DNA of 64,000 bases. It comes from Paenibacillus barengoltzii NBRC 101215. Lineage in GTDB: Bacteria > Bacillota > Bacilli > Paenibacillales > Paenibacillaceae. Under the pieces are notes generated by a model, which did no database searches, was not told the DNA's origin, and worked only from the letters and a program-made list of their open reading frames with translations. This document shows, piece after piece, positions 51,995 through 61,995 of the stretch. The stretch lies in assembly GCF_004000745.1 (NCBI RefSeq), contig NZ_BILV01000009.1:1-64000 (forward strand). The letters are read 5' to 3'. The translations under genes and the position numbers were made by a program. Position 1 is the first letter of the stretch. The number at the start of each line of letters is the position of its first letter.

Positions 51995-54900
51995 TTGATA
52001 AGTCTCAAGAGATTTCGCAAACCTTTCTCGCTTGGCATGTCGATCCTTCTTGCGTTAACTCTTGTTCCCGTCGCCTCCGCCAGCAGCAGCAGCAGCGTAT
52101 CGGGACAGAGCAGCTTGAGATCGTCCACGCCCCAAGTGGCCGAAGCCAAAATTGACGCTAAATTGCAGACCCAGTTTAAGCAAGACGACTTCGTCACCTA
52201 CCTTGTCAAACTCAAGGAGCAGACCGATACCACTTCGGTCGCCAAGCTGGCTCTTCAGAAAGCCCAGCTGGAGAAATCGACTCCTTCCGCCGCGAAGCTG
52301 TCCGTACGGACTTCCGTTGTCAGCGCTCTGCGCGAAACGGCCTCCCGCACCCAATTTAAGCTGGAGGAATACTTGCGGAAAGCCCAGCAATCCGGAGAAG
52401 TGAAAGACTACAAAAGCTACTTTATCGTAAATGCCATGGCGGTGACAAGCTCCAAAGAAGTGATGGAGCGAATCGCCCTTTTCCCCGAAGTCGAGAAAAT
52501 TTTGCCGAATGAAGAACGTCATCTGCAAAAGGTTGAAATCGATAAAGATGCGGCTGTAGAGCCTGCCGTAAAGATGCCTGCTGTGAAACCGGCCGACGAG
52601 GTCTCCACTTCACTGGGCGATTCAAAGCAAGCGACCAAGGACGTTAACCCAAGCAGCGTTGAATGGAATATTGCCCAAATCAACGCCCCTGAGGTGTGGA
52701 ACATGGGCATCGATGGCACCGGCATCGTGGTCGCCAACCTCGATACCGGCGTGGATTACAACCACCCGGCCTTAAGAAGCAAATGGCGCGGACTGGATGC
52801 TTCGGGCAATATCGTGGATCCCGAGCTCAGCTGGTATGATCCGCACAGCCACGCTCCGCTGCCTGCCGATTCCCATGGCCACGGTACGCACACCATGGGA
52901 ACGATGGTTGGTTCGGAGCCAGACGGCTCGAACCAGATCGGCGTCGCGCCTGGTGCAAAATGGATCGCTGTCCGGATTTTTAATCCTACCACAACGGATG
53001 ACATCATCCTGGATGGCGGCCAATGGCTGCTCGCGCCAGTGGATGCCGAAGGGAATCTGCATCCGGAGCTCGCTCCTGACGTGGTGAACAACTCCTGGGG
53101 AGGCGGTCCCGGCATCGATGAATGGTTCCGCCCGATCGTACAAGCTTGGAGAAGCGCGCAAATCTTCCCTGAGTTCTCGGCGGGCAACACCGATTTTGAT
53201 AACCCCGGCGGTCCGGGTTCGGTAGCTGCGCCAGCGAACTATCCAGAAGCGTTCGCTACCGGCGCTACGGACATCAACGGGAATTTAGCGGATTTCTCTT
53301 TGCGTGGACCTTCCCCTTACGATGAAATTAAACCGGAGGTTTCCGCGCCAGGTGTTAACATTCGTTCCTCTGTTCCTGGCGGAGCTTATCAGGGCGGCTG
53401 GAACGGCACCTCGATGGCAGGTCCGCATACGACAGCCATCGCGGCCTTGCTGCTGCAGGCGAACCACTCGCTCACGGTAGACCAGCTCGAGGAAATCTTG
53501 ACCAGCACGGCCACGCCGCGGACAGACGCTGAGTATGACACAGTACCTAATAACGGGTACGGATATGGCATCGTAAATGCATTGGATGCCGTAGGCTCCG
53601 TGCTCCAAGGTATCGGCACGGTCTCAGGTCGTGTGATCACGGCAGGGGAGGATTTAGAGGAACCGGTGCTGACACATACACCGCCTACTTTAATATATGA
53701 AGGCTTCGATGTGACGTTATCCGCTCAAGTAAGCGATGATGTTGCCGTCACATCCGTTGAATTTTACGCCAAAGAAGCGGGAACCAGCCATTATGTATAC
53801 ATTCCAGCTGTACGAGTGTCGGGGAACGAAAAAGACGGGGTATATGAAGCAACGATCCCCTCTTTCCTAATTAGTACTGCTGGGCTCGACTACTACATTC
53901 GAGTGAACGATTACGGTAACAACGGATTTGACAGCGACCCTTACTCCGTGAGCGTATCCGCCGGTGTTGTGCCCGGTTATTTGCAGGATTTCGAAACGGA
54001 TATCACTGGGTTTGTTTCCGGCGGAGCCGGGAATACCTGGGCTTGGGGAACGCCGGTCAGCGGACCGGGCAGTGCTTATTCCGGTGAGAAGGTGTACGCT
54101 ACCAATCTAACCGACAGTTATGAACCCCTTGCCAATTCCTATCTGCTGGCGCCTCCGATTGATTTAACGGACAGCCCGGAAGGAGCCATCCTCTCTTTCA
54201 AACATTGGTACGATCTTGAAGAGGGATTTGATGTCGGCACGTTGTACATGGCAACCTTGGATACCGATTATGCCTTTGTACCCGTGGCAGAGTATACCGG
54301 AACGAGCAACGGCTGGACCACGCAATATCTGGATCTGCGTGACTACGCCGGTCAGCAAGTGTACTTGCAATTTGGCTTAACGAGCGATGGTGTCGTGCAG
54401 AAAGCAGGATGGTATCTGGATGATCTCTCCCTGCAATTGCCTGATGACTCCGCTCCTGCGGCTCCTACGGATCTGAGCGGCTCCGCCACCCTCGTAGGCA
54501 GCGTTGAACTGACCTGGTCTCCTTCCGTTGACGAGGACGTAAAAGAGTACACCGTATACCGTTCCACAACTTCAGGATCCGGTTATGAAGAACTCATTAC
54601 AACATCTTTGACGGAATATACCGACACCACAACCGAATCGGACATTACTTATTATTATGCGGTTACCGCAACGGACTATAGCGGTAACGAAAGCGCCAAG
54701 TCGGAAGAATTGGAGATCAACGTTGTTCGTCCGCTTATCATTTTCAGCGACAACTTTGACGGTGACAGCGATAACGGCTGGACGCACAGCGGCGCAGGGG
54801 ATAAATGGGAACGCGGCACTCCGATGGAACCCGGTCCGATCAGCGCTGTATCCGAGCCAAACGTATGGGGAACTGATCTCGACAACAATTATGAGAATGG

Positions 54901-57481
54901 AGCAAATGCTTCGCTTGTCTCCCCAACGATCGATTTGAGCACCGTCGATAATGCAACCCTTGTGTTTGATCATTGGTTTGAAATTGAGAGCAACTTTGAT
55001 TACGGTTATGTGGAAATCAGCTCCGACGGCGGAGCGACATGGAACGAGCTGGGGAGATTTTCGCATAACACCGAGGGCAAGGTTTGGAGCCCTGCTTATT
55101 ACGATCTCGAGGATTACGTCGGAGAACAGGTACAGGTTCGCTTCCGATTAGCAACAGACGGCAGCGTTGTGAGGGCCGGCTGGTACATTGACAACGTTCA
55201 GGTGCTGAGCGTGAATACACCCGAAGATCAGGTGACGAGCAACGTGCTTAGTGACACCGGAAAGAAAAAGGACAAGGTTGTAAAATCCGGACCGGCCTAC
55301 AAACTGACGCGTACCAGCAAGGCTGAATTTGAGCGACAAGTGAAGGAAGCGAAGCCAATCGGTGACATCGGCATCAGCAGCCTGCCGGCCAGCGCAACGG
55401 TGACGGTGGTGGAAACCGGGCGTTCTGTCAAAACCGATCCAGCCACCGGACGCTACAGCTTCAATCATATGGCTGGGGATTACACGCTGAAAGCGGAAGC
55501 CTACGGCTATTATCCGGAAACGGCAAATGTGACCATCGCCGATCAGGTGAACGCCAAGGTGAACTTCACCCTGGAGCCGATTCCAAAGGGCACGCTCACT
55601 GGCACGATCACGGATGAACGTACAGGTGAGCCGATCGAAGGTGCAACAGTATCCGTACTTGAAGATGCGATGGTTGCACCACAAATCACCGGGGCTGATG
55701 GCAGCTTCTCCTTAGAACTTCTGGAAGGGACCTATACGTTGTCGGTAATTGCAGCCGATTATTACGGCGATACGTTAACGGTGACAGTACCGCCGAACGG
55801 AACTGCTGACGGCTCGCTGGCACTCAAGCCGTTTGTGGGCTTGCCTGGCGAAATCGCCTACGATGACGGCACGCTGGAAAATGCGTGGGTCTTCAACAAA
55901 GCAGACAACGCCTGGGCGGTACGCATGACGCCGGAGGCCGGCGCGGTGCAAGTCACCGGTGCATTGATCCGTTTCATGAATACGGAATGGCCGGTTCCGG
56001 GCGGAACCGAAATCCAATACGCCGTTTACGATGCCTCCGGCCCGGACGGAGCACCAGGCCAGCAAATCGCCGGTCCTTTTGACGGCACTGCTTTGCGTAA
56101 TGATGAATGGACCGTGCTTGAGCTGCCAGAGCCGGTTACAGTTGAAGGTGACTTCTACATCGTCTACATTCAAACCTTAGTCGGAACCAACGCTCCAGGG
56201 ATTGGGACGGACGAATCCAGCCCGAACGCCGGTCGCAGCTGGAATCGCATCAACGGAGTGTGGAGCTTGGTTGATCAATCACAAGGCAACTTTATGATTC
56301 GCGCCGTCGTCCGTTATCCGGTGCATGCACCAGTGATTACGTCTCCAGAGGATGGATCTTATACGAATCAAGCCGCCTTTACCGTAACCGGAACCTCTAT
56401 GGCGAACGGCGCTGAGGTGAAGGTATACAACGGCACCGAGCTGGCAGGAACAACGACGGTTGAAAACGGGCAATTCAGTCTGCCGATCGAGCTTCATGAC
56501 GGAGCCAATGAGTTGACTGCCGAAGTCCTCGTGAACGGGAAGGCAACCGATCGCTCACTGCCTGCCACAATTACACTGGATACGGTTGCTCCGGAACTTG
56601 AAGTCGTTTCACCCGTGGACGGCTTCCGAACCAATTCAGAAGTATTGAATGTGACGGGTTCTATGTTCGATGAGTTCATCAACAAGTTGACCGTCAACGG
56701 GCAAGAGGTTCCGTTGGAAGGCAGCGGCGCGTTCGCATATCGTATGTTGATTAACGCCGGTGAGAATCTGATCACCGTGACCGCGACGGACCATGCCGGA
56801 AACGAAACGACGGTCACTCGGACGGTCTACGTGGATACCGAGCTGCCGGAGATCATGAATCTGACACCGGCAGAGGATGTTCATTTAACAGCAGGTGAAG
56901 CGCTGACGGTCTCCTTTGACAGCGTTCCAGGGCTGACGGCTTCGTTCCACATCGAATTGCCGTTATCGGTATCGAGCGCTTCGAACAATGGAATTCCATT
57001 AACGGAAACGGAACCAGGGCACTATGAAGGAACGTACACGATACCTGCCTCGCTTGTCTTGGAAGGCGGCGTGATCGTTGTCACTGTCCAAGATGCGGCT
57101 GGAAACAGCGGCGACTTCCAAGCACCGGGCCGCTTGTTTGTCAGCGCTCCGGGTGAAGATCCGGGAGAAGATCCAGGTGAGGATCCTGGTGAAGACCCTG
57201 GGGAGGATCCCGGGAATACGCCAAACGTCCTGCCGGTTGCTGTCATTCATGCCGTGGAACGTTCAGCCAAGAATAAGCAAGTTGAATTTGACGGATCCGC
57301 CTCCTCCGATGCCGACGGTCGCATCGTCCGCTACAGCTGGTCGTTTAGCGACGGCGGTACTGAGTTCGGCCCCAAAGTCAAACACCGCTTCTCCGCTGCT
57401 GGATCGTACACCGTCACCTTAACGGTGACTGATAACGCCGGCGCGGAAAACAGCGTGGTTCACAGAATCGTGATCCGGTAA
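51995..57481 (+). CDS. Large secreted multidomain subtilisin-like serine protease
   Basis: An extracellular subtilase of 1828 residues, like bacillopeptidase F. In order: signal peptide (cut near VASA), I9-type propeptide (about 50-180), S8 catalytic domain with Asp250 (NLDTGVD), His296 (SHGHGTHTMG) and Ser473 (NGTSMAGPH), an immune-inhibitor-A-type MAM domain, a fibronectin III domain, a second MAM domain, two carboxypeptidase-regulatory-like modules, two bacterial Ig-like repeats, five Glu-Asp-Pro-Gly units and a C-terminal PKD domain (EFDGSASSDADGRIVRYSW). No LPXTG or S-layer anchor, so it is probably released. TTG start by spacing. Confidence 0.93.
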   Translation: MISLKRFRKPFSLGMSILLALTLVPVASASSSSSVSGQSSLRSSTPQVAEAKIDAKLQTQFKQDDFVTYLVKLKEQTDTTSVAKLALQKAQLEKSTPSAAKLSVRTSVVSALRETASRTQFKLEEYLRKAQQSGEVKDYKSYFIVNAMAVTSSKEVMERIALFPEVEKILPNEERHLQKVEIDKDAAVEPAVKMPAVKPADEVSTSLGDSKQATKDVNPSSVEWNIAQINAPEVWNMGIDGTGIVVANLDTGVDYNHPALRSKWRGLDASGNIVDPELSWYDPHSHAPLPADSHGHGTHTMGTMVGSEPDGSNQIGVAPGAKWIAVRIFNPTTTDDIILDGGQWLLAPVDAEGNLHPELAPDVVNNSWGGGPGIDEWFRPIVQAWRSAQIFPEFSAGNTDFDNPGGPGSVAAPANYPEAFATGATDINGNLADFSLRGPSPYDEIKPEVSAPGVNIRSSVPGGAYQGGWNGTSMAGPHTTAIAALLLQANHSLTVDQLEEILTSTATPRTDAEYDTVPNNGYGYGIVNALDAVGSVLQGIGTVSGRVITAGEDLEEPVLTHTPPTLIYEGFDVTLSAQVSDDVAVTSVEFYAKEAGTSHYVYIPAVRVSGNEKDGVYEATIPSFLISTAGLDYYIRVNDYGNNGFDSDPYSVSVSAGVVPGYLQDFETDITGFVSGGAGNTWAWGTPVSGPGSAYSGEKVYATNLTDSYEPLANSYLLAPPIDLTDSPEGAILSFKHWYDLEEGFDVGTLYMATLDTDYAFVPVAEYTGTSNGWTTQYLDLRDYAGQQVYLQFGLTSDGVVQKAGWYLDDLSLQLPDDSAPAAPTDLSGSATLVGSVELTWSPSVDEDVKEYTVYRSTTSGSGYEELITTSLTEYTDTTTESDITYYYAVTATDYSGNESAKSEELEINVVRPLIIFSDNFDGDSDNGWTHSGAGDKWERGTPMEPGPISAVSEPNVWGTDLDNNYENGANASLVSPTIDLSTVDNATLVFDHWFEIESNFDYGYVEISSDGGATWNELGRFSHNTEGKVWSPAYYDLEDYVGEQVQVRFRLATDGSVVRAGWYIDNVQVLSVNTPEDQVTSNVLSDTGKKKDKVVKSGPAYKLTRTSKAEFERQVKEAKPIGDIGISSLPASATVTVVETGRSVKTDPATGRYSFNHMAGDYTLKAEAYGYYPETANVTIADQVNAKVNFTLEPIPKGTLTGTITDERTGEPIEGATVSVLEDAMVAPQITGADGSFSLELLEGTYTLSVIAADYYGDTLTVTVPPNGTADGSLALKPFVGLPGEIAYDDGTLENAWVFNKADNAWAVRMTPEAGAVQVTGALIRFMNTEWPVPGGTEIQYAVYDASGPDGAPGQQIAGPFDGTALRNDEWTVLELPEPVTVEGDFYIVYIQTLVGTNAPGIGTDESSPNAGRSWNRINGVWSLVDQSQGNFMIRAVVRYPVHAPVITSPEDGSYTNQAAFTVTGTSMANGAEVKVYNGTELAGTTTVENGQFSLPIELHDGANELTAEVLVNGKATDRSLPATITLDTVAPELEVVSPVDGFRTNSEVLNVTGSMFDEFINKLTVNGQEVPLEGSGAFAYRMLINAGENLITVTATDHAGNETTVTRTVYVDTELPEIMNLTPAEDVHLTAGEALTVSFDSVPGLTASFHIELPLSVSSASNNGIPLTETEPGHYEGTYTIPASLVLEGGVIVVTVQDAAGNSGDFQAPGRLFVSAPGEDPGEDPGEDPGEDPGEDPGNTPNVLPVAVIHAVERSAKNKQVEFDGSASSDADGRIVRYSWSFSDGGTEFGPKVKHRFSAAGSYTVTLTVTDNAGAENSVVHRIVIR

Positions 57482-57504
57482 TTCCTTGGACACGATCTGA
57501 AAGC

Positions 57505-57549
57505 AAATCAGCCCCAAGCGGCACAAAACCGCTTGGGGCTGATTTTTTT
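57505..57549. terminator. Bidirectional terminator after the subtilase gene
   Basis: Perfect stem AAATCAGCCCCAAGCGG / CCGCTTGGGGCTGATTT with a 7-base loop and T7, between convergent genes. Confidence 0.9.
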
Positions 57550-57613
57550 ATATCTAACCGAATCGACAGCCTTTTTTACCGTTAGACAAAAACTGTGGGG
57601 GCGAACGCCAACG

Positions 57614-59722
57614 TTACGCTTCGCGAATCCGGTACAGCACGCTGTCGAAGTCGCCGCGCAGGGGCAACTCGATGCCGATTTGCATCAGGCTGCGGCCGCT
57701 CCAGGCGCCGGACACCCCTTCGATGGCGTAGGTTTTGTCCGGCGCAAGGCCTTGCAGACGCAAGCGAGGCAGGCAGTCGCCCAGCCGTTGCGAATGCAGG
57801 AACGCCAGCAGCACGCTATCCCCGCGAGCTGCGTCCACATACTGAACCGCCGTCACACCCAGGTGGCTCAGCGCATTCAGCCGGTACTGGTCGCCGAACT
57901 GCACCAGCGGGCGGATCGCTTTGTATTGCTCGACGAACCCGGCCGCCTCCTCCAGCTCCGCATCGCTCCAATGGTTGAGGTTCGCACCGATACCCAGCGT
58001 CCCCATCATTGCGCTGTGGAACCGGTACGGCAGCGACAGCACGCGGCGGTTCATCCCGGTAGGAGACTCCGTCACCCAGCAGGTCATCATCTTCGGCGCA
58101 TACACATAGGAGAAGCCCTCCTGGATATTCAGCCGATCGAAGGCATCCGTATTATCGCTGGGCCAAGACTGATCCGCATATTGAAAAATGCCAAGATCAA
58201 TCCGCGAGCCCCCGCCCGCACAAGTCTCAAACTCCACGTGCGGGAACCGCCGGCGCAGCTTTGCCCAGATCTCATATAGGCTTTGCACGTGCCGAATCCA
58301 AATCTCCTTCTGGCGATTCAGCGGATGATCCTTCATCCCTGGCTCCGTCACCGTCCGGTTCATGTCCCATTTAATGAACTTGATTTGGTGTTGGCTAAGC
58401 AGATCAGTCATGAACTCCAGGATGTAGTTTTTGACCTCCGGCTTGGAGATGTTTAAGAGCAGCTGGTTGCGCAGCTCCGTCCTTCCCCGAGTCGGAAAAT
58501 GGTACACCCAATCCGGATGACTCCGGTACAGATCGCTGTCCGGATTCACCGCTTCCGGCTCCACCCAGATCCCGAACTCCATGCCCAGCTCATGTACCCG
58601 ATCGATCAGCTCACTCAGGCCGTTCGGGAACTTCTCAGGGTTGATGACCCAGTCGCCCAGCCCAGCGCGATCATGGTTGCGCGCCCCAAACCAGCCGTCG
58701 TCAACGATGAACAGTTCCACACCAAGCTTGGCCGCGCGCTCCGCTAAAGCCATTTGGTCCTGCACGTTCACATCGAAGTACGTCGCTTCCCACGAATTGT
58801 ACAGCACCTTGCGCGGCTCTCGGCTCGGCAGCACGTAATCGTGTTGATAGCGATGCAGCTTGCGGCTCATCTCGCCGAACCCGGCGGCGCTATAACCGCC
58901 GACAAACATCGGTGCGGCAAACGTCTCGCCGGGGCCAAGTAACCACGTACTGTCGAAATCGTGGATGCCTCCGATTACACGAACGTGACGAAATGCAGTT
59001 TGTTCGGCGACGATTTTCCAGTTGCCGCTCCATGCCAGCGCCCCGAACCATACATCGCCGCGATCCTCCGCCGCCGTCCCGTCATCAACGGCAAACCACG
59101 GATTCGCATGGCCGTCGGTGAAGCCGCGGCGCGATTCCAGGACTTTTTTGCCTTCGGATAAGAAGGTACGTCGCAGTTGGAACTCGCCCACCCACTTCCC
59201 TGTGACATGCGTCAACCGATAGTCCCGCAACACCGGCATCGTCCAAGCAGCCGATTGCATCGTCTCCAACAGCACCGGTTCACCGCCCAAATTCACAAAG
59301 CTGGCGGACCGCTCCAGCACATCATGTTCAGGAATCACCACATAGCTCAAGCGAACCTCAAACGGATACACCTCATCTTGAAAGGTAAGCGTCAGTGTAT
59401 CTTTCCCGTTTGGCTGATCGACCCGGTACCCCGCATACTTCGGGCAAAAATCCCGCACCCCATCCGGCCAAGTCACTTTTAGCGACGGTTCAACATATCC
59501 TACACCGCCCCAGAAGCTATACTCCTCCGTTTCCCGTTCAATCTCCGCGTCGAAGGAGCTATGCCCCCGCGTTCTCAACAGCGGCAACGCCTCGATCGGA
59601 TCGATCGGCGCTCCCCAATATAGATGCTGCAGTCTGCCTTTCTCATTCAAGCCAAATACATAAGAGCTGCCGTTCGTTTGCAATGCAAAAATCTGATGTT
59701 GTTCATCCACCCAAATTGCCAT
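57614..59722 (-). CDS. Alpha-galactosidase (GH36)
   Basis: A retaining alpha-galactosidase of 702 residues, cytoplasmic (no signal peptide). It has an N-terminal beta-supersandwich domain, then a barrel with VDDGWFGARNHD, the nucleophile Asp453 in KWDMNR, the CAGGGSRIDLG substrate loop and the acid/base Asp523 in PSDNTDAFDR. The length matches tetrameric bacterial GH36 enzymes such as AgaB. It lies 2 bases after the second clan GH-D gene, so the two form an operon. Raffinose-family or galactomannan oligosaccharides are likely substrates. Confidence 0.94.
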   Translation of the reverse strand: MAIWVDEQHQIFALQTNGSSYVFGLNEKGRLQHLYWGAPIDPIEALPLLRTRGHSSFDAEIERETEEYSFWGGVGYVEPSLKVTWPDGVRDFCPKYAGYRVDQPNGKDTLTLTFQDEVYPFEVRLSYVVIPEHDVLERSASFVNLGGEPVLLETMQSAAWTMPVLRDYRLTHVTGKWVGEFQLRRTFLSEGKKVLESRRGFTDGHANPWFAVDDGTAAEDRGDVWFGALAWSGNWKIVAEQTAFRHVRVIGGIHDFDSTWLLGPGETFAAPMFVGGYSAAGFGEMSRKLHRYQHDYVLPSREPRKVLYNSWEATYFDVNVQDQMALAERAAKLGVELFIVDDGWFGARNHDRAGLGDWVINPEKFPNGLSELIDRVHELGMEFGIWVEPEAVNPDSDLYRSHPDWVYHFPTRGRTELRNQLLLNISKPEVKNYILEFMTDLLSQHQIKFIKWDMNRTVTEPGMKDHPLNRQKEIWIRHVQSLYEIWAKLRRRFPHVEFETCAGGGSRIDLGIFQYADQSWPSDNTDAFDRLNIQEGFSYVYAPKMMTCWVTESPTGMNRRVLSLPYRFHSAMMGTLGIGANLNHWSDAELEEAAGFVEQYKAIRPLVQFGDQYRLNALSHLGVTAVQYVDAARGDSVLLAFLHSQRLGDCLPRLRLQGLAPDKTYAIEGVSGAWSGRSLMQIGIELPLRGDFDSVLYRIREA

Positions 59723-59724
59723 GT

Positions 59725-61824
59725 TCAGATCACCGTCCGCTGAGTGAGTTTAAATAGTTTGGCTTCCGCCGGCTTCAGGTCGACAACCAGCTCGCCCGCA
59801 GTTTCCTGTTCCGTACCTTCCCACAAATCATCAACCCGGTACAGCACCTTCGGATTCAGACCCGCACGCGATAGAGATACCGTCTTCCGAGCCCCCTTCG
59901 TCCCATCAAAGTTAAACACGGCCATATACCACGCATCTCCGCCCTCAGGATTTGAAGCAGGAACCTCCAACACAAACACATCAGCTGCCCGATCACCAAA
60001 GCCCCCTTCCAACGGCCGGAAAGTTTGCCCCAATCGGGCGATGTCCATCACCGCGCGATTGCCCAGCCAAGCCTTGGCACGTTCTGCGGCGCCTTCCTTG
60101 CGGAAGTCATCGCCAAGCAATAGCAGTGTTCCGGCAATGACCGATGCCGTCAGGCGGCTCCGCCCTTCATGCCATCCAGTCTCGTCCTGATTGAAGCTTT
60201 TGTAGAGTACCGTGTGGTCTGGATCGTTAAATCGGTACAAGCAGCCATTCATCCACCAGCCGTAAGTCAACGAGTTGAGCAAATATTCCGTATCTCCGAT
60301 CTGTCCAAACACATCGCAGGAAATGCGGCGGCTATGGGCAAAAGCGTACGGAAACAGCGGCGCAATCGACAGATTGATAAAAAATGGCCGTCCAACCGCC
60401 TCCGGCGACAGCTTTGTTGCCAAATAGGATAAGCCGTGGCGGTAAGCCGCGATGCCGGTCGTGATCGCAGGGTCATAATGCTTCCCTTCCAGCGCCCCGT
60501 GCGCCATGAAGTCGAGCTTCACGTATTCGAAGCCTTCGCGAATGATCTTCTCCGTAAACCAATCGATCCGCTGCAACGCCCCCGGATGTGTGGGATCAAT
60601 CGCCAGACCGCCGGCGATATCGGCCACGATTTCCCCTTCCGCATCGCGAAGCAAGATCTCACCGTACGTATACTTGCCGCCCGTGCCCTCCACTTCCCGG
60701 CTGAATTGCTCAGGACTGCCCCAGAAGGCAAACGGCGTCCAATACGTTCCCGGCTTATGTCCATTCTCCCGCACCCGGCGCAGTGCATCCGCCATCTCTT
60801 CTGCCGTCAGCCGATCCCAGAAGGCATCGAAGTTGATGTAGAGTGTCTCTCCGCTCTCAAATCCCAGCGGCTGCACTTCACCTCTCAGAAAATCACTGGT
60901 TGACGTATACAGCTCGTAATCCAACGTGCTCATTGCCGCCGACCAGCTGTTCCAGCCAAACGGCACGCCGCCTTCCCACTTCAGCGGTGGCTCAACCGCC
61001 GCGTTGGCTTGGCCATATGCCTCCAGCCCCTCGCGGTAATCGTCATAATATCCCGCGAACACCAGCGGGGATTCGACCCGCGGCCTGTGCACATACCCGT
61101 GCGGCTGCGTATCCCGTGTCATCACGCCGGCTGCCCCGGCATACAGCTCGAACTCATCCAGCCTGCCAGCTCGTTCACTTCGGATGCGGATGCCCGTCTT
61201 CCAAACGTCGTGGGACACCGAGCCCGTCACAAAGCCCCGCCGGCTGCCCGGATAAAACAACGCGGCCGCTTCATAGCTTTCCGTCTCCCAAGGCAACGGC
61301 TGTGCAATGTAACGCACCCATTTATCGTTGTCGTAAGGGATGCGAAGAGCATGCAGTTGATCCTCCCCAGACGCCTCGTGACGGGAGGGAGCGTTTTCGA
61401 TACTCAGCTTGGCGGACTGCAGCACCACAATCCGGTTTAACTTTAGTCCGCCTTCAGCTGCCACAACAACCCGGATCAAGAAGAAAGGTTGCTGCTCATA
61501 AAGGGAAAAATACTGCTCCACGATCGGCAACCCCGGTTTTTCGTGACGAATCCCCACCTGCAGGCCGCATCCAAACGCATCGCTAAGCTCCTTCGGCTCC
61601 CCGATCACTTCATGGCGCTCATACAGGCCGGTATGGTATTCCCTCCCCTGCCACCGAAACGCGCTGCGAATCTCGTGCCACACCAGCGCTTCGCGGCAGG
61701 TCCAGGCAAAGGTGCCGCCAGCCAAATCAAAGCTTAAGCGACCAAGCCCGTTATCCAAAAATTTAAGCGTATCTGATTCCACCCAGAAGCGGACTTTTTC
61801 CGTGATCGTTCCGTTAATCGTCAT
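59725..61824 (-). CDS. Clan GH-D glycoside hydrolase (GH36-like, divergent)
   Basis: A 699-residue enzyme of the GH36/GH27 clan but distinct from its neighbour. The barrel begins near GWNSWSAAMSTLDYEL; the nucleophile is Asp438 in YVKLDFMAHGAL and the acid/base probably Asp504 or Asp511 in ISCDVFGQIGDTEY. The KWD(M)NR and CAGGGSR motifs of typical alpha-galactosidases are missing. This pattern resembles the poorly studied subgroup of GH36-like proteins with alpha-galactosidase or other alpha-glycosidase activity, so specificity is open. No signal peptide. It is the first gene of the two-gene hydrolase unit. Confidence 0.85.
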   Translation of the reverse strand: MTINGTITEKVRFWVESDTLKFLDNGLGRLSFDLAGGTFAWTCREALVWHEIRSAFRWQGREYHTGLYERHEVIGEPKELSDAFGCGLQVGIRHEKPGLPIVEQYFSLYEQQPFFLIRVVVAAEGGLKLNRIVVLQSAKLSIENAPSRHEASGEDQLHALRIPYDNDKWVRYIAQPLPWETESYEAAALFYPGSRRGFVTGSVSHDVWKTGIRIRSERAGRLDEFELYAGAAGVMTRDTQPHGYVHRPRVESPLVFAGYYDDYREGLEAYGQANAAVEPPLKWEGGVPFGWNSWSAAMSTLDYELYTSTSDFLRGEVQPLGFESGETLYINFDAFWDRLTAEEMADALRRVRENGHKPGTYWTPFAFWGSPEQFSREVEGTGGKYTYGEILLRDAEGEIVADIAGGLAIDPTHPGALQRIDWFTEKIIREGFEYVKLDFMAHGALEGKHYDPAITTGIAAYRHGLSYLATKLSPEAVGRPFFINLSIAPLFPYAFAHSRRISCDVFGQIGDTEYLLNSLTYGWWMNGCLYRFNDPDHTVLYKSFNQDETGWHEGRSRLTASVIAGTLLLLGDDFRKEGAAERAKAWLGNRAVMDIARLGQTFRPLEGGFGDRAADVFVLEVPASNPEGGDAWYMAVFNFDGTKGARKTVSLSRAGLNPKVLYRVDDLWEGTEQETAGELVVDLKPAEAKLFKLTQRTVI

Positions 61825-61857
61825 TCAACCCCACCCTTTCTCCGCTTATTCGCCCCC

Positions 61858-61884
61858 ATTATAAGGTCGAACCTTATGAGGTTC
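61858..61884 (-). promoter_or_regulatory. Promoter with two overlapping palindromes before the GH-D operon
   Basis: On the minus strand a TATAAT (61858-61863) is overlapped by ATAAGGT-CGA-ACCTTAT (61861-61877), itself overlapped by GAACCT-TATG-AGGTTC (61869-61884). The -35 region is weak. This is the layout of an operator for a local repressor or activator. Confidence 0.5.
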
Positions 61885-61936
61885 CATGCAACGATGTTCC
61901 GATTGATAGCGGGATATGCCTTTTTTGATTAGCAGC

Positions 61937-61976
61937 TTCGTTCAAAAACAAAGCAGCGGAGGAACCCATTCCCCCG
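61937..61976 (-). terminator. Terminator after the solute-binding protein gene
   Basis: On the minus strand GAAGCGGCGGGGG pairs imperfectly with CCTCCGCTGCTTT and is followed by GTTTTTG. It separates the binding-protein gene from the hydrolase operon. Confidence 0.6.
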
Positions 61977-61995
61977 CCGCTTCAGTCACATCGTC

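Noticed and set aside
57150-57215. Glu-Asp-Pro-Gly repeat in the subtilase as a mobile or phase-variable element
   Set aside because: Five short in-frame repeats of this kind are a common linker before PKD or surface domains; no sign of mobility.
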